Assembly (NCBI GenBank): GCA_026419775.2
Contig: JAOPGA020001779.1
Location: 1 to 64,000, forward strand
Length of the DNA stretch: 64,000 nt
Reading direction: 5' to 3'
Source of the DNA: Acrasis kona
Taxonomy: Eukaryota; Heterolobosea; Eutetramitea; Acrasida; Acrasidae
Both the position numbers and the translations under genes were made by a program. Below the pieces are notes generated by a model that made no database searches, was not told the origin of the DNA, and saw nothing but the letters and a program-made list of their open reading frames with translations. This document shows, piece by piece, positions 1 through 11,376 of this stretch. The stretch's first letter is position 1; the number at the start of each line of letters is the position of its first letter.

Positions 1-330
1 AAAAAAATTACTTTGTTTTTTTATCTAGGGCCAATATTTTCATGGATGCACTCCTGTTGTTATCTGGGTCAGGCATTTTTACGGAGTTTAAAAGGTTGAT
101 CTCTTTTCTTACAATGAGAATTTTCTAAACATATTTTAAAGAAATTTGCTTTATGATGGATATTACATTGATGATTGTTTCTTCATGGTTTTTCGAACTG
201 GAAGTCGCTTGTAAGTAAGTGATATATGATGTTCGTTCGTACTCCATCCATAACATCATTTGAAAGGTCAACCTAATCAGTTGATTGACATTGACGGCTG
301 TTGAGTTTTTTATTACGCACGTAGTGAATA
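1..330. other. left edge, no gene resolved
   Basis: AT-rich sequence upstream of the G-alpha start. I see short open frames on the minus strand, but none has family resemblance or a supported splice pattern. It probably holds the G-alpha promoter and perhaps the end of a neighbouring gene cut by the window. Confidence 0.4.
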
Positions 331-1515
331 ATGGCCTGCTGTTTGACGCCATCTGACCCTACCACTAAGGAGATTGACAAGATGCTTGTACAGGATCACA
401 ATGAGTATAAGAAGACCATAAAGCTCTTGTTACTTGGTGCAGGAGAGTCAGGTAAGAATAGAAAAATAAGATTAAAGATGTAACTAAGGAATAGGAAAAT
501 CAACTATATTTAAGCAAATGAAAATTATCAACACTGCTCCTTTTGATAACAACGAACTCGCAAACTACAAGCACATCATTTTTAGGAATGTTCTCGACTC
601 CATCAGAGAGTTGATTTCTAACATGAGTAAACTAGATATTAAATTCGGCGACGCCACGGCGGAGGAACACGCAAACTTTATTAGTGCAATTCCAGAAGCT
701 CAAATTGTGAGCAACAGTGTCGACTCTATTATGGCTGGTGATGTTGGTAGATATATAAAAGTAGTTTGGAATGATGCAGGGATAAAGGAGTGCTACAAGC
801 AGCGAAGTAATTTCCAGCTAATCGACTCTGCTGAGTACTATTTGAACGATGTTGATCGCATTTGCAATCCCTCTTATCTACCAACCCAACAAGATGTGCT
901 AAGGTCAAGAATGAAGACTGTTGGTATTGTTGAGGCTGACTTTTTGATTGACCGTTTCAAGTTCAAAATGGTTGATGTAGGTGGTCAGAGGAACGAAAGA
1001 AGGAAATGGATACATGCCTTCGACGAAGTGACAGCGATCATGTATGTGAAAATTCTCAACATTTTTTTAATTCGTTTAGTTTCGTGACGTCGTTGAGCGA
1101 GTATGACCAAAAGTTGTTTGAGAATGATCAAAATTGGAGAATGCACGAGTCCGTCATGTTGTTCGAAGAAATGTATGTTCGCGATCGATTACAATGATTA
1201 ATCATTTTTAGGTGTAACTCAAAGTTCCTCAAGAATACCTCAATGCTATTATTCTTCAACAAAAAGGATTTGTTCGACCAAAAAATCAAATATGTAAATC
1301 CTTCAGTGTGCTATCCCGACGAATACAAAGATGGAAACAATCCAGACAAGGCCTTGGACTTTATCCAAAAGAAATTTTTAGAAAAGAACAGGAACCCATC
1401 CAGACAGATTTTCCACAGGGTAACGCAGGCCACGGACACAGAAAATATCAAAACGGTTTTTAATTTGGCGAAAGCGGTCATCCTAAGAGTAAATCTTGGT
1501 GGAATGATATCTTAG
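331..1515 (+). CDS. heterotrimeric G protein alpha subunit
   Basis: GTP-binding alpha subunit that relays signals from seven-helix receptors at the plasma membrane. I model four exons: 331-451, 495-1041, 1080-1172 and 1212-1515, with introns of 43, 38 and 39 nt. The joined protein has the P-loop GAGESGKST split across intron 1, the switch region [12 protein letters not shown], the FNKKD guanine-specificity motif, and a C-terminus ending with [12 protein letters not shown]. The start MACC carries two cysteines suitable for palmitoylation, as in Gq-type subunits, but lacks the MG of myristoylated forms. The adenylyl cyclase at 22-24 kb and phosphodiesterase at 2-4 kb are possible pathway partners; that link is inference. 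Confidence 0.93.
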
Positions 1516-1530
1516 TGTAAAAGTGTTTTT

Positions 1531-1852
1531 CTAACAAATCTGTTCAATCTTCTCCGACTCGATGTCTTTTTGCAAATGTCTGAAAGTGAAAGGCTAATCA
1601 CTCTTGATTCCATCTGCGATAAATAATCGACATGTATATTTCTGTTGCTGCTTTGCTTTTTCTAAGCCACATATTACATGAATACGGGGAGGATTTGTGC
1701 TTCGAGTTGTTTTGTTCTGCATAACTAATCTCAAATGCTCCAGATTCAAAACGACCAAGTCTAGAACACATCAGTATAATACGAGCATTAATAGCTTTTA
1801 TCCTGTTTAACCATTGATTGAAAGGCTTCCGTTGCTCTATCGGTCCCTGCAT
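1531..1852 (-). CDS. putative small protein with a 22-nt intron
   Basis: Not recognised. Reading leftwards, exon 1 (1852-1602) is open for 83 codons and then meets a TGA. Removing a 22-nt GT-AG segment (1601-1580) restores a frame that runs EHLQKDIESEKIEQIC to a TAG at 1533-1531, for 99 residues in total. The product is basic, with several Cys and Trp but no signal peptide. It lies tail-to-tail with G-alpha, about 15 bases from its stop. The coding call rests on composition and on the repaired frame only; an upstream exon is possible. Confidence 0.35.
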
Positions 1853-2036
1853 ACAACAACTTTATTAGAGTGTTATGCAATATATTTTTGATGCTTCCCC
1901 GTTAAAACACTGTATCACAACTGTCGTTTTATTGACTATTTTTGTGCAGGCCTGAAACCTTTTCGAGTTTTTTTAGGTTTGCATTTCTTTTTTAAGAACA
2001 GTAGACAAACGGTAAACAATCCATAAGAGTGAAGCA

Positions 2037-4459
2037 ATGGGGGCTGGTTTCTCTCTTAGAAGCCGAAGTGGTGGCATAACCCCATTGTCAGAGTACACGT
2101 ATCACCGTCAGATAAGTCGGCAAGCTAGCGGAACTGGAGTTCTTGCCTTTAACAATAAGATATCAGAGTGCACAGGATTCAACAGCTTACATACAAAAGT
2201 TCAGTTTGAAGGGGTTATTTATTTATTCAGCTTCATCATGATGTCCAGAAACAGATTTATTTTTACTCTATGTGACCTCATTAAACACACATACACTTTG
2301 GAAACTAACATGTTGGACATTATAGCACAAAATGTAAATAATTTTAAAAATCGATACTAACCGCAAAAAAGGATGACAATAAAATATCTGATAGTCCTAT
2401 AGAAGACATTTGGGACGATTATTACCAAGCATTTAGAACAGAAATATTCTACCCGTCAAATGCCCTAGACTCTTTGATATCGGTGTCCCATTTATACGAT
2501 AGTGATTCATCCGTTTTGGTAACTTTTATTCTTCGGCTGCCGAACGAGAGAAGAGATTATAGAAAATTAAGTTTCGTGCTGACTGCACAACATAATCATA
2601 ACAGCGTGCTAAACATGATTACGAATTCAATGTTGGAGAGTTACCAAAGTATACTGTTTAATACTCAAAAAACTACCAAACCAACCGAAAAAATCAACGT
2701 TCACCCAAAAAGAAATTCTTGTATACAACAACCTCAATCATACACAAGCTATATCAACAACCGAGTATTAGCACCGGCTAACGGCGAAAGGTTCGACCAC
2801 AGTCGTTACAGTCATAGGACCGACGAATTAATGACGGACATAGAATCGGATGATGGCTCTGACGACGACGACGAAATAGCGACGCCACTAGCTGCCGAAT
2901 CTAATAAAAGTTTATGGAGTTTAAGCAGCTTCACTTCCTCCAACTCTGCATCAAGAACAATATCCCAAAACACTCCACTAATGCAAGCCATTACGGAGCT
3001 CGACAGTGTTGCGAGTACTTTGGAGTCAAATAAAAAGACCAAAAAACAAGCAAAAAAAGTCAGGAACGCTATCAACGTGCTGTCAAATAACAGCACCAAT
3101 TTATTGAGTGTACCAGATACTGATACCATAGTCAACACACAAATGAAACACAAATCTGCCCAAAGATATCTGGATGACGAAGTGAGCGAATTTTTAAGGC
3201 AAAGCTTTACAAAGGCACCCGAGAATATCGTCAAGATACCAGGCGTCAAGGGCCGCCCAACGCTTAAAGCAGTCGCCACCATGATTCGCGCAGGTACCAT
3301 GATGAGGAAGATGATCACAACGAATAGCGCGGAAAACTATGTAGAAGATGAAGTCACGCTGAAACACTTGCGCTCACTACATCAATGGGACTTTGATGTG
3401 TTCAAGTTAAGTCAACTCACAAAGGGAAGACCCCTGTATTCAGTGGTATACCACATGTTTTTAAAGTACAAGTTATTCGAAAACTTGCCCATAAGCAGGA
3501 GCAAATTCCACAAGTTTATGAAGGAATTGGAAGAGAACTATGGAAGCAATCCATATCACAATTCTACACATGCTGCTGATGTGGTGCATGGCACCGTTTA
3601 CATGATGGAATTGTGCAAGATTTCAATGTATTGTACGCCAGAAGAGATTTTGGGTGTCATCTTGGGAGCAGCATGTCATGATTTTAGACACCCTGGTCTC
3701 ACTAATTTCTTCCTGATAAAGACAAATGACAAGTTGAGCATTCGATACAATGACAAATCAATACTGGAGTCATTCCATCTCACTTCGACATTTAAATTAT
3801 TGAAAAATAATTCCTGTAATGTGTTGGGCGATTTGACGGAGGAGCAGTATAGAAACGTGAGATCGTTAATGTGCGATCTTGTGCTCGCGACGGATTTGGC
3901 GGAGCATCAACAGTCGTTGTCTGCCTTTAAGGCTACGTTCGACTTGAAATTTAAAGACGAAAAAATAAAAAATGATCTAGCCTTGATTTATGGTACAAGA
4001 CCCGATCGTATCATGGTGTTGAAAATTTGTATCAAGATGGCCGATGTTGGTAATGCGGCGAAGCCTCTACCTCTTCACTTAACTTGGGTGAAGAGGATCA
4101 TGACTGAATTTGTAAATATGGGGGACAGGGAGAAGGAGTTGGGAGTTCCGATATCTCCGTTCTGCAACCGAGAAGCTATGAATGTTGGTAAATGTCAGTT
4201 GGGTTTCGCTGATTTTATAGTAATGCCAATGTTTACCTTGTTCTCAGAGTATTTTCCAGAGGCCACCAAATGTATCGATATTATTAAAGGCATAAGGAGT
4301 TTTTGGCTAGACCATCCTGACATAACCGAAATCATGTACATAGATGAACTAATCAACGAGCAATTCGATGAAGAGCAAGATGATAGTATTTATCATAACG
4401 GCAATATAAGTGTGGTGCGTAGTCCAACAACGATAGCAGTCCCGGTGAATTTTGAATAA
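2037..4459 (+). CDS. class I cyclic-nucleotide phosphodiesterase
   Basis: Hydrolyses cAMP and/or cGMP. Two exons, 2037-2333 and 2372-4459, are separated by a 38-nt intron containing a TACTAAC branch sequence; the protein is 794 residues. The catalytic domain fills roughly residues 440-770 and shows HNSTHAADV (about residue 495) and ACHDFRHPG, the metal-binding histidines and aspartate of the family, plus the late FADFIVMPMF stretch. The N-terminal half is low-complexity with an acidic ESDDGSDDDDE run. The protein begins MGAGFS, which fits the N-myristoylation consensus and suggests membrane attachment. cAMP versus cGMP preference cannot be read from sequence alone. No REC, GAF or PAS domain is obvious upstream. 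Confidence 0.93.
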
Positions 4460-4520
4460 AATATAATTTACAATCAACAACAATCTTTGATGAAATTTGT
4501 AAACTCCACACACATAACGC

Positions 4521-5178
4521 ATGTCGACGAACATATCGCAGGTGGAACTGCGCCATTTGATGGCTCAAAAAAGACAAGAGCAGGACATCAAGAACACAGT
4601 TGCAGTAAAAAAAAAGAAGAAAAAACCAATTCGACTCCCTCCTGATTTTTTTTCGAACCAAAGGCACAAGGTCGTTGGAAACGTATCAGAAAACAACGAA
4701 AAAGCAGTAGATGAAGAACCAATGCATAAAAAGAATGATAGTTTCGCCCCAATTGTTACATCGGTTGTTACACAATCACTTCAGTCTTCTGCAATTCCAA
4801 AACCCCAAGAAATTGTTGATGATAGGAATGTAGAGGAATTTTTCGAGGATGAAGATGTCGTGGTCCCTGTAACATCATTCAACAGATTCGAGCAGAATCG
4901 TGCCATTTCTAAATTCGCCCGTGAAGCATCTGAAAGAGAGGATACTATAATGTTGCAGGAACAAATGTAAGATCCACCCAACACAATCATTAATTATTTT
5001 TAGATCTTCTTACAAGAAAATTGAAGCACTGAAGAAAAAGACACAACAGTTATTCAAAGCACAAGAAAACAAAACAACAACCAATGTAAAAAATGATACA
5101 ACAATTAGCGATGACAGTGGCGACGACAGTGATTTAGACAGCATGATGGGTTGGAGCAAAAAAAAAACAAAAAAATAA
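4521..5178 (+). CDS. ZNF830-like nuclear protein lacking the zinc finger
   Basis: Exons 4521-4966 and 5004-5178, with a 37-nt intron, give 205 residues. The N-terminal VELRHLMAQKRQ resembles the start of ZNF830 (CCDC16). After the splice, the helix EQISSYKKIEALKKK resembles the C-terminal coiled coil of ZNF830, and an acidic DDSDLDSMMGW tail follows as in that family. The single C2H2 finger expected near the N-terminus is absent and is replaced by a basic KKKKKK linker. ZNF830 takes part in splicing and DNA-damage responses; transfer of that role is inference. The gene ends 11 bases from the convergent mtIF2 gene. Confidence 0.5.
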
Positions 5179-5189
5179 ATGTATATATA

Positions 5190-7406
5190 TTATTTAATGT
5201 TTGTCTTTTGATTTTTACGATATTCGTCCACAATTTTTGCAAAATCGCGAATCTCTTTCTTAACTTTGATCGCTTGTACCTTGTCGCCTGGCTCTGGCTG
5301 ATCATATCCATCTAACACAATGCCGCAATCGTTACCTTTTTTGATCTCGTTTACCTTCTCTTTGTAATGATAAAGAGAATTTATTTTGCTCTTATCTCTC
5401 ACAATCACTCCATTGCGAACTACACGATAATAGTCAGCGGACACATTAAAGTTTCCATTACGGACGTTACTTCCAGCAACAGCGTTCTTACCATTATCAA
5501 CACTAAAGAATTGCTTGACTTCGGCCTCCGCAATCACTTCGGGTATGGACAATGGAGGAAGGACCTCGCTCATCATTTTTTTCAAATGGTCGATCAAATG
5601 ATAAATAACTTTGAAGGTGACAATGTTAACTTTTGCGTTTTTAGCAGCAAGTACAACCTTTTCATTAGGTTTCACATTCATACAAATTATAGTAGCGTTA
5701 CAAGCCTTGGCCATCTCTACGTCAGCTTCTGTGACCTGTCCGACGGCAACCTTTGCAATCCTAACAACAATCTCATCTGTGGGGAACCCGCTCACAATCT
5801 CATGGAAGGCGTCAACAGTACCAGCAACATCTGCTCTAAAAACAATATCAACCGCCAATTTTTCGTTCTTTATTTGATATTCTTGTATTCTCTTCTTTAT
5901 TTGCAAGTCCTCAGCTTTGGACTGTACCACTTGTGCCTTGAGTCGAGCAATCGACATTTTCCTCTTATCGTCCGTCCTGAGACCTGGATTGTTGGCCTCC
6001 TCATCTCTAACTTCTTGTTCCACCAAGTAAAATTCTCCCAATTTTTGTTCGTTGGCAATGGCTCTTTCCTCATCTCTATCCAAATTCTTTTGTGCGATCC
6101 TGTACTCTACAATCCTCTTCGCGGATTCTTCGTTTTGTACCTGTAACATGACATCTCCTGCGCTCGGCATGCTCTCGAATCCAACAATGTGTACTGGTTG
6201 ACTTGGAAGGCCTTCTTCAATGGTTTCGTTGAGGTGGTTCTTGATGAAGCGAACGCGTCCTATGGAGAGGCCCGCCACCACGATTTGTCCTTGGAGCAAT
6301 GTTCCTCTCCTGATGAGAGCTGTCACGACCATTCCGTATCCACGATCTACTTTGCTCTCGATTACGGTCGCTTCCATTTGTGTGTCCCTTCTGACCTTTA
6401 GATCGTTCACTTCCGCATACAATGATATTTCTTCAATCAGCCGATCCAAATTCTTCTTCTTGAGAGCACTTACGGGAACGACTTGTGTGTTTCCTCCTCT
6501 TTGTTCGGGAACGAGACCATACTCTACTAATTGGTCCAAAACCAAATCAACGTCAGCATTGTCCTTGTCGATCTTGTTGACGGCGACGATCACGTGGGCG
6601 CCAAACTTTTTCAAGTGTGAAATGACTTCTTCTGTTTGTGGCATGATTCCATCGTCAGCTGCGACAACCAAAACTACGACGTCCGTAACTCTGGCACCTG
6701 CACTCCTCATTCCAACGAATGCCTCGTGACCGGGTGTGTCAATGAAAGTTACGCTGCGAGCGTCGTCTTGGTCCATGTCTGGATTAATGTTCTTTACAAT
6801 GTTGCCCAACTTGACTTGGAAGGCTGTTACATTTTGGGTGATCCCACCTGCTTCGGAGTCAACGATGTTTGTATTGCGTAGTGCGTCTAGTAGCGTTGTT
6901 TTCCCGTGATCGACGTGCCCCATGATGGTGACGACTGGATCTCTGGGTGTTGCAGTCTTTTCTCCTTCCTTTTGTGCTCTTGTTAACTGACGCTCGGAAA
7001 ATGGGGTAGAAACGTATACTTCTTTTTTTGAGATCTTTGTGGGTGGTACTTGTACTACTTCAACTCCAACGTGGCGACAAATGGATTTAATTGTTCTCAT
7101 GGATAAAACATCATCAATCCCACAACCTGACGGTATGAGGGGTAACATGTCTAGTGCCGGTACACACAACATCTCGGCGAGAATTCGAGTGCTCATTGGA
7201 GTTTTGAGTTTAATGTCGAACACTTTGGGGTACACTACAGCTGATTTTGATTCTGTTTTGTCCCTTATGAGCTTTCTCCTCTGTTCTTTTTTTGACATCT
7301 TCCATACTTCTTTCTTCGAAAGCGAATAATATCTTGCGCTGCTTAGGGTCGAAAGCAATTGGCGCCCACAGCACAGACGATGTGTGGCTACAGCAATTCG
7401 GTTCAT
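5190..7406 (-). CDS. MTIF2: mitochondrial translation initiation factor IF-2
   Basis: Places the initiator tRNA on mitochondrial ribosomes in a GTP-dependent step. Single exon, 738 residues. An N-terminal basic, serine-rich stretch (MNRIAVATHR...) fits a mitochondrial presequence. The G1 motif GHVDHGKT lies at residues 163-170, followed by DTPGH and NKID, then the domain II beta barrel, the coiled-coil linker and the C-terminal initiator-tRNA-binding region (GTVDAFHEI, NVKPNEK). The IF2_N helix precedes the G domain. It converges closely on the preceding gene and diverges from the SMYD gene at 7806. Long antisense frames inside it are shadows. Confidence 0.95.
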   Translation of the reverse strand: MNRIAVATHRLCCGRQLLSTLSSARYYSLSKKEVWKMSKKEQRRKLIRDKTESKSAVVYPKVFDIKLKTPMSTRILAEMLCVPALDMLPLIPSGCGIDDVLSMRTIKSICRHVGVEVVQVPPTKISKKEVYVSTPFSERQLTRAQKEGEKTATPRDPVVTIMGHVDHGKTTLLDALRNTNIVDSEAGGITQNVTAFQVKLGNIVKNINPDMDQDDARSVTFIDTPGHEAFVGMRSAGARVTDVVVLVVAADDGIMPQTEEVISHLKKFGAHVIVAVNKIDKDNADVDLVLDQLVEYGLVPEQRGGNTQVVPVSALKKKNLDRLIEEISLYAEVNDLKVRRDTQMEATVIESKVDRGYGMVVTALIRRGTLLQGQIVVAGLSIGRVRFIKNHLNETIEEGLPSQPVHIVGFESMPSAGDVMLQVQNEESAKRIVEYRIAQKNLDRDEERAIANEQKLGEFYLVEQEVRDEEANNPGLRTDDKRKMSIARLKAQVVQSKAEDLQIKKRIQEYQIKNEKLAVDIVFRADVAGTVDAFHEIVSGFPTDEIVVRIAKVAVGQVTEADVEMAKACNATIICMNVKPNEKVVLAAKNAKVNIVTFKVIYHLIDHLKKMMSEVLPPLSIPEVIAEAEVKQFFSVDNGKNAVAGSNVRNGNFNVSADYYRVVRNGVIVRDKSKINSLYHYKEKVNEIKKGNDCGIVLDGYDQPEPGDKVQAIKVKKEIRDFAKIVDEYRKNQKTNIK

Positions 7407-7805
7407 GTGTTAATATTGAAGCTTGATATTTTTTGTAAGCTGATAAATTGAACCGAATAAAACAGAATAGAGAACTAATTCTCTTTTTCAAATCAGAATT
7501 TATTAAACATTGATATCATTCATATAGCGAAAAGCATGGTAGGCGATCCTCCATTACTAAACTGATCAATAGTCAATGTGCGTCAACACAGCAAAAATAA
7601 GGAGTTATTATCCCAGCAGATAATGAATGGTTCATGCTAATGCCATTTCCAAAATTGGTATGTTCTTAATAATATAACTAAGTCATTAGCTCGTATTAGT
7701 ACAACTTCGATATTTATTAAATTGATAATTGGGTAGGATGCTATTCAATAATTATTCATCAGTGTTACATATCATCTGCACTAACATTTGTTTGGTTGAA
7801 TCGCA
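7407..7805. promoter_or_regulatory. shared intergenic region of divergent mtIF2 and SMYD genes
   Basis: About 400 bases of AT-rich DNA between two divergent starts. No coding sequence, RNA gene or clear motif is visible. By position it must hold both promoters. Confidence 0.4.
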
Positions 7806-9283
7806 ATGTCAAACAAAAGTCAAGAGTTGAAGGACATCGGAAACCATCACTTTAGGAACAAAAATTATGTTGACGCTGTAAAACTTTATACAGAAGCATT
7901 GAAATATGATCCTCTTAATTATGTACTCTGGTCAAATAGAGCGAAATCGTACTTAAAAATTCAAAACAAAGAAGTATTCGCAGCTGCCGACGCTCAAACA
8001 AGTTTGGATATTTACCTTAGCCAAGCCCGGAGCCACAAAATAGAGTATAATGAAAAGGAATATCTCAAGATTAACCAAATGGTACGGTATTTTTTCAAGT
8101 AGGCTAATTGTAGGCTTTTATCGTGCTATCCAACTTCTACATTCATATAAAAGCGTATGAACAAGCAATTAATTTCATTGAATCAAACAAGAGCTTTTTT
8201 ATAGACCCTCCTGCCCCAATCAAAGAATTAATCGAAAAACTTCCAACTCTTCACAAACAGTTGCGGGTATGTTTATAATTTAAGCGTGTTAACTTTAAAG
8301 TCTGGAAATGTCGATCAAACGCAGGCAATCTCCATTGAAAAAGACTTTGAACGTATCGACCAAACAAAAAACTTGATCGAGACTAATGGCTTCGTTCATA
8401 TTGATAGCCCTAATGTTTCCTTCAAGGAGACACCATACAAAGGCATGGGAGCATTTGCAAAAAGAGACATGGATGCTGGCAAAGTTTTGTTTGTGGAACA
8501 TCCATTCTTGTTGGCCACAAGAAGTAATTCGGTATGTCAACTGTGTGGATTTCATGACACATCCATTCCTTGTGCGGATTGTAGACACGAGAGATATTGC
8601 AGCACCTCTTGCCGCAATATCGCTTATCGATTATATCACAAATCAATATGTGGAAAAGATTTCTCTATTATTCGTGGTTTTGTAAATGCAAACAACACCC
8701 CAAACTCATTATTTGTGCTGTTTGCTTTGAGGGCTAGAGCCATCACCATGAATCATGTTCGTTTTCCATGCACAACCACTGATCTACCAGAGTTTGCTCA
8801 ATTAAGCTATCATCACCCAAAATCTCTCCAAAGTCCTTTGAGCTTGCTTACTAATTTGAAATTAATCAACCAAGCACTTGGTCCTAGCCGTAAGTTGTTA
8901 TCGACCGTTGTTTTTCTTACTGCTTAGCATACTTTGATCTTGAGTGGTTGATTAGAATACAAAACACTGTTCCTATTAACTCCTTTGCTATCAGGAACCC
9001 AGATAATGATCATGGTGTGAATGGGGTGATGGTTGTTAGTGGAAGTAGGTTTAACCATGACTGTGATAACAATGTAGATTTTAAACCAATCAAGGGTGGT
9101 GTTGAGTTTAGGTTGGTGAAGCAAGTCAAGTCTGGTGATGAATTGACCTACTCGTATTGTGATGGCAAGCAAGATTATATTAAAAAGCAGATGGTTCTGC
9201 GACAGTATGGATTCGAATGCACGTGCAATATTTGTACGTCCGAGAAGACGAGTTTCAACATTCCAGGCTTGTACCACGAATAG
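7806..9283 (+). CDS. SMYD-like TPR/SET/MYND protein
   Basis: Likely protein-lysine methyltransferase. Exons: 7806-8081, 8114-8266, 8301-8889 and 8928-9283; introns of 32, 34 and 38 nt; 457 residues. N-terminal TPR helices (LKDIGNHHFRNKNYVDAVKLY) are followed by a repeat whose L, Y, Y and A spacing after the first intron matches a TPR. The MYND zinc cluster is CQLCGFHDTSIPCADC...YCSTSC. The SET core shows SRFNHDCDNN and a post-SET FECTCNIC cysteine cluster. The TPR block is N-terminal here, unlike the C-terminal TPR of animal SMYD1-3 and more like SMYD4. The third exon could begin at 8325 instead of 8301, since both acceptors keep frame. Confidence 0.82.
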
Positions 9284-9369
9284 ATTTGGCAGAAACTAGA
9301 GTTTGAATCATTTGTATGAAGCTGGTCTTAATAAAGTACTATTGATATGTAACGTATTCGTAGTGGTGA

Positions 9370-9739
9370 TTAATTCATGCCCCACAATCCTATACTATCA
9401 TGGAGTGAAAAAATCATCCAAGAATGAAAGCTGTGAATAGGTTCTTTTTTGGATCTGTAATCAAAAACCAACCTAGTGGTGTGATGATTTGAGTAGAGAG
9501 TTTCTCTGTCCATATTTTCAGAGTTATGGTTTTGAAATTGTTTGTACGGAACCGAGTTACAAGTGAGCTTGATCAGCATCAAGCAGCTTGTGGACGCCAG
9601 ACCTCATCCATATCTGTACATTCTTGTCTCTTCCTCCAATCTTCCCTGCTTGACTAATAAACAAGGTCAATTGCCACTCTTTCCTTATTTTTAGTAAACC
9701 AGTGACGAAACTAAAGTCGAAAACCACAGATTCATACAT
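9370..9739 (-). CDS. hypothetical 104-residue protein
   Basis: Not recognised. Exon 1 (9739-9561) and exon 2 (9505-9370) join across a 55-nt GT-AG gap in a consistent frame, giving MYESVVFDFS... to ...IGLWGMN. The frame stays open upstream of the ATG back to a possible acceptor (WLALKWITIRPTK), so a further 5' exon may exist. It lies just downstream of the TrpRS gene on the same strand and tail-to-tail with the SMYD gene. The coding call rests on codon-like composition and the splice fit. Confidence 0.35.
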
Positions 9740-9931
9740 CTTTGTTGGGCGGATGGTAATCCATTTAAGCGCTAGCCACGCGAACTATTGTCAACAACAA
9801 ATAGCAAAGAGGAAAATCTGAAGACGGAAAATCAATAATACATTAATTTCTCAATCGAATACACGCGAAGAAACAGTGGAAGATAAAGACTTCAAAACGA
9901 TAACAATCAAACATTACTACAAATTAAACAT

Positions 9932-11207
9932 TTATTTCCATTTATCTTGTGATGTGTTCATAAAATCATCAATCGTTTGTTGTGTTATTTGTTCTCTCCT
10001 CTGCTTGTGACCCTTAATGATGTCCAGAAGCAATTCAACGGCAATCTTCTTCACTTCCATAGTCCTCATCCTACCGCTCGAATACTCTCGTCCAATCCTC
10101 TCCAACTCATCATTGTCCTCCATGAAGAAGCGCATATATTGATACGGAATGTCAGCATGAAGATTCGCACCAAACTTTTCGTGTTCTTCCAAAGTAGCTC
10201 CACCACCGCTCATACTCTTATTAATTTTCGATTGTACCTGCTTGTCCGTGTCCGTTAAAAATATGGAACTCATTCCATCACTCGCACTCATCTTTGAATT
10301 GTTACCTTGTAGAGAAGGAAAAAACTTTGAATGTATCAAACAAGGTTTCTGAAAACCAAGTTTATTTGAAATGTCTCTTGTGATGCGGAAAAATGGGTCT
10401 TGGTCGATTGCGCAGGGAATCAAACACTTGATTTTTGAGTTTAGTTTTTCGTCGCGGAAAATGTGTGGAAAACTCGAAGGAAAGCAGGGTGCAGCCTGTG
10501 ATGCAGTGAAGGCGATCTTTCCAATGTTACTGCTGTTTGTTAATCCCAAGCACCCCATCACTTGAGAAGTCGTGATTGATTTTTGTATTCTACTAACGGT
10601 TCTGTACATGTGACCCATGTAGTCAAAGTTGTTGAAAATAAATGTTTTTTTTGGATCGAAACCAACTGCTATCACGTCTTTAATGTTCTCCACTGTCATG
10701 GTTCGTAAGGTTTTCTGATCGAGGTCCTTCCACAAGAATTTCTCATCATCTGTCATTTGTATTACGAGTGGTACGTCGAACGTGTCCTGTAACCATTTTG
10801 TAAATATGAATGGAATCAGGTGACCTATGTGCATCGATTGGGAAGAAGGTCCTCGACCAGTATATAGATAGAATGGAGGAACCTTACTGTTGCGTTTCTC
10901 ATGGGCATCCAAAATGTCTGAAAAATTTCTTTGTGAAAAGAAAACTCCACGACGAAGAAGGTGGTGGGGTTTTTTTCCTGTAACATTTATCATACTTTTC
11001 GATGAGACTAGACTAACCAGTTATTGCTTCCAGCCTGCGAATCTGTTCTTCACTAATTGGATCAGATCCGAATTGCTCTATCAACTTATCATAGTTCACA
11101 CAAGAACCCTGCTCTGCTTTTACTTCGAATGGTGTAACAACCTGGCTATATAGCCTTCCAATGTAATGCTTATTGAGTTTATGCGTGTTGCGCACAAAAT
11201 TGTTCAT
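9932..11207 (-). CDS. WARS1: tryptophanyl-tRNA synthetase, eukaryotic cytosolic type
   Basis: Charges tRNA-Trp. Exons 11207-11018 and 10977-9932, with a 40-nt intron, give 411 residues. The sequence follows the archaeal/eukaryotic TrpRS, not the bacterial mitochondrial form: VVTPFEVKAEQG, NYDKLIEQFGS, FYLYTGRGPSS, the HIGH-equivalent MHIGHL, MTDDEKFLWKD, and KMSASDG as the KMSKS loop. The N-terminus MNNFVRNTHKLNKHYIGRLY is basic and free of acidic residues, so it could act as a mitochondrial presequence; a single gene might then serve both compartments. Confidence 0.95.
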
Positions 11208-11376
11208 GTTTATTGTAAAGGATGTTAAAAAGTATGTTGCTTTTGCACTTTGACGAACACACCTGACTTAATCAATCTACTCACTTCTTGCAACACTTTA
11301 AATACTCTTTCTTATAATCACATTGCAGATCTATTTCACCATCAAAAACTTTCAATTTCATCCAAAAGTTCGTTTA

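Noticed and set aside
125..352. 75-codon minus-strand frame at the left edge
   Set aside because: It overlaps the G-alpha start and has no supporting context.
2812..3318. 168-codon minus-strand frame
   Set aside because: Antisense shadow of the phosphodiesterase low-complexity and linker region.
5367..6881. Several open frames on the plus strand
   Set aside because: They lie within the mtIF2 gene on the opposite strand, have no protein character and no domain.
8114..8160. Alternative TPR-like reading GFYRAIQLLHSYK in the SMYD gene
   Set aside because: It needs an extra frameshift. The in-frame reading already gives correct TPR spacing (L, Y, Y, A).
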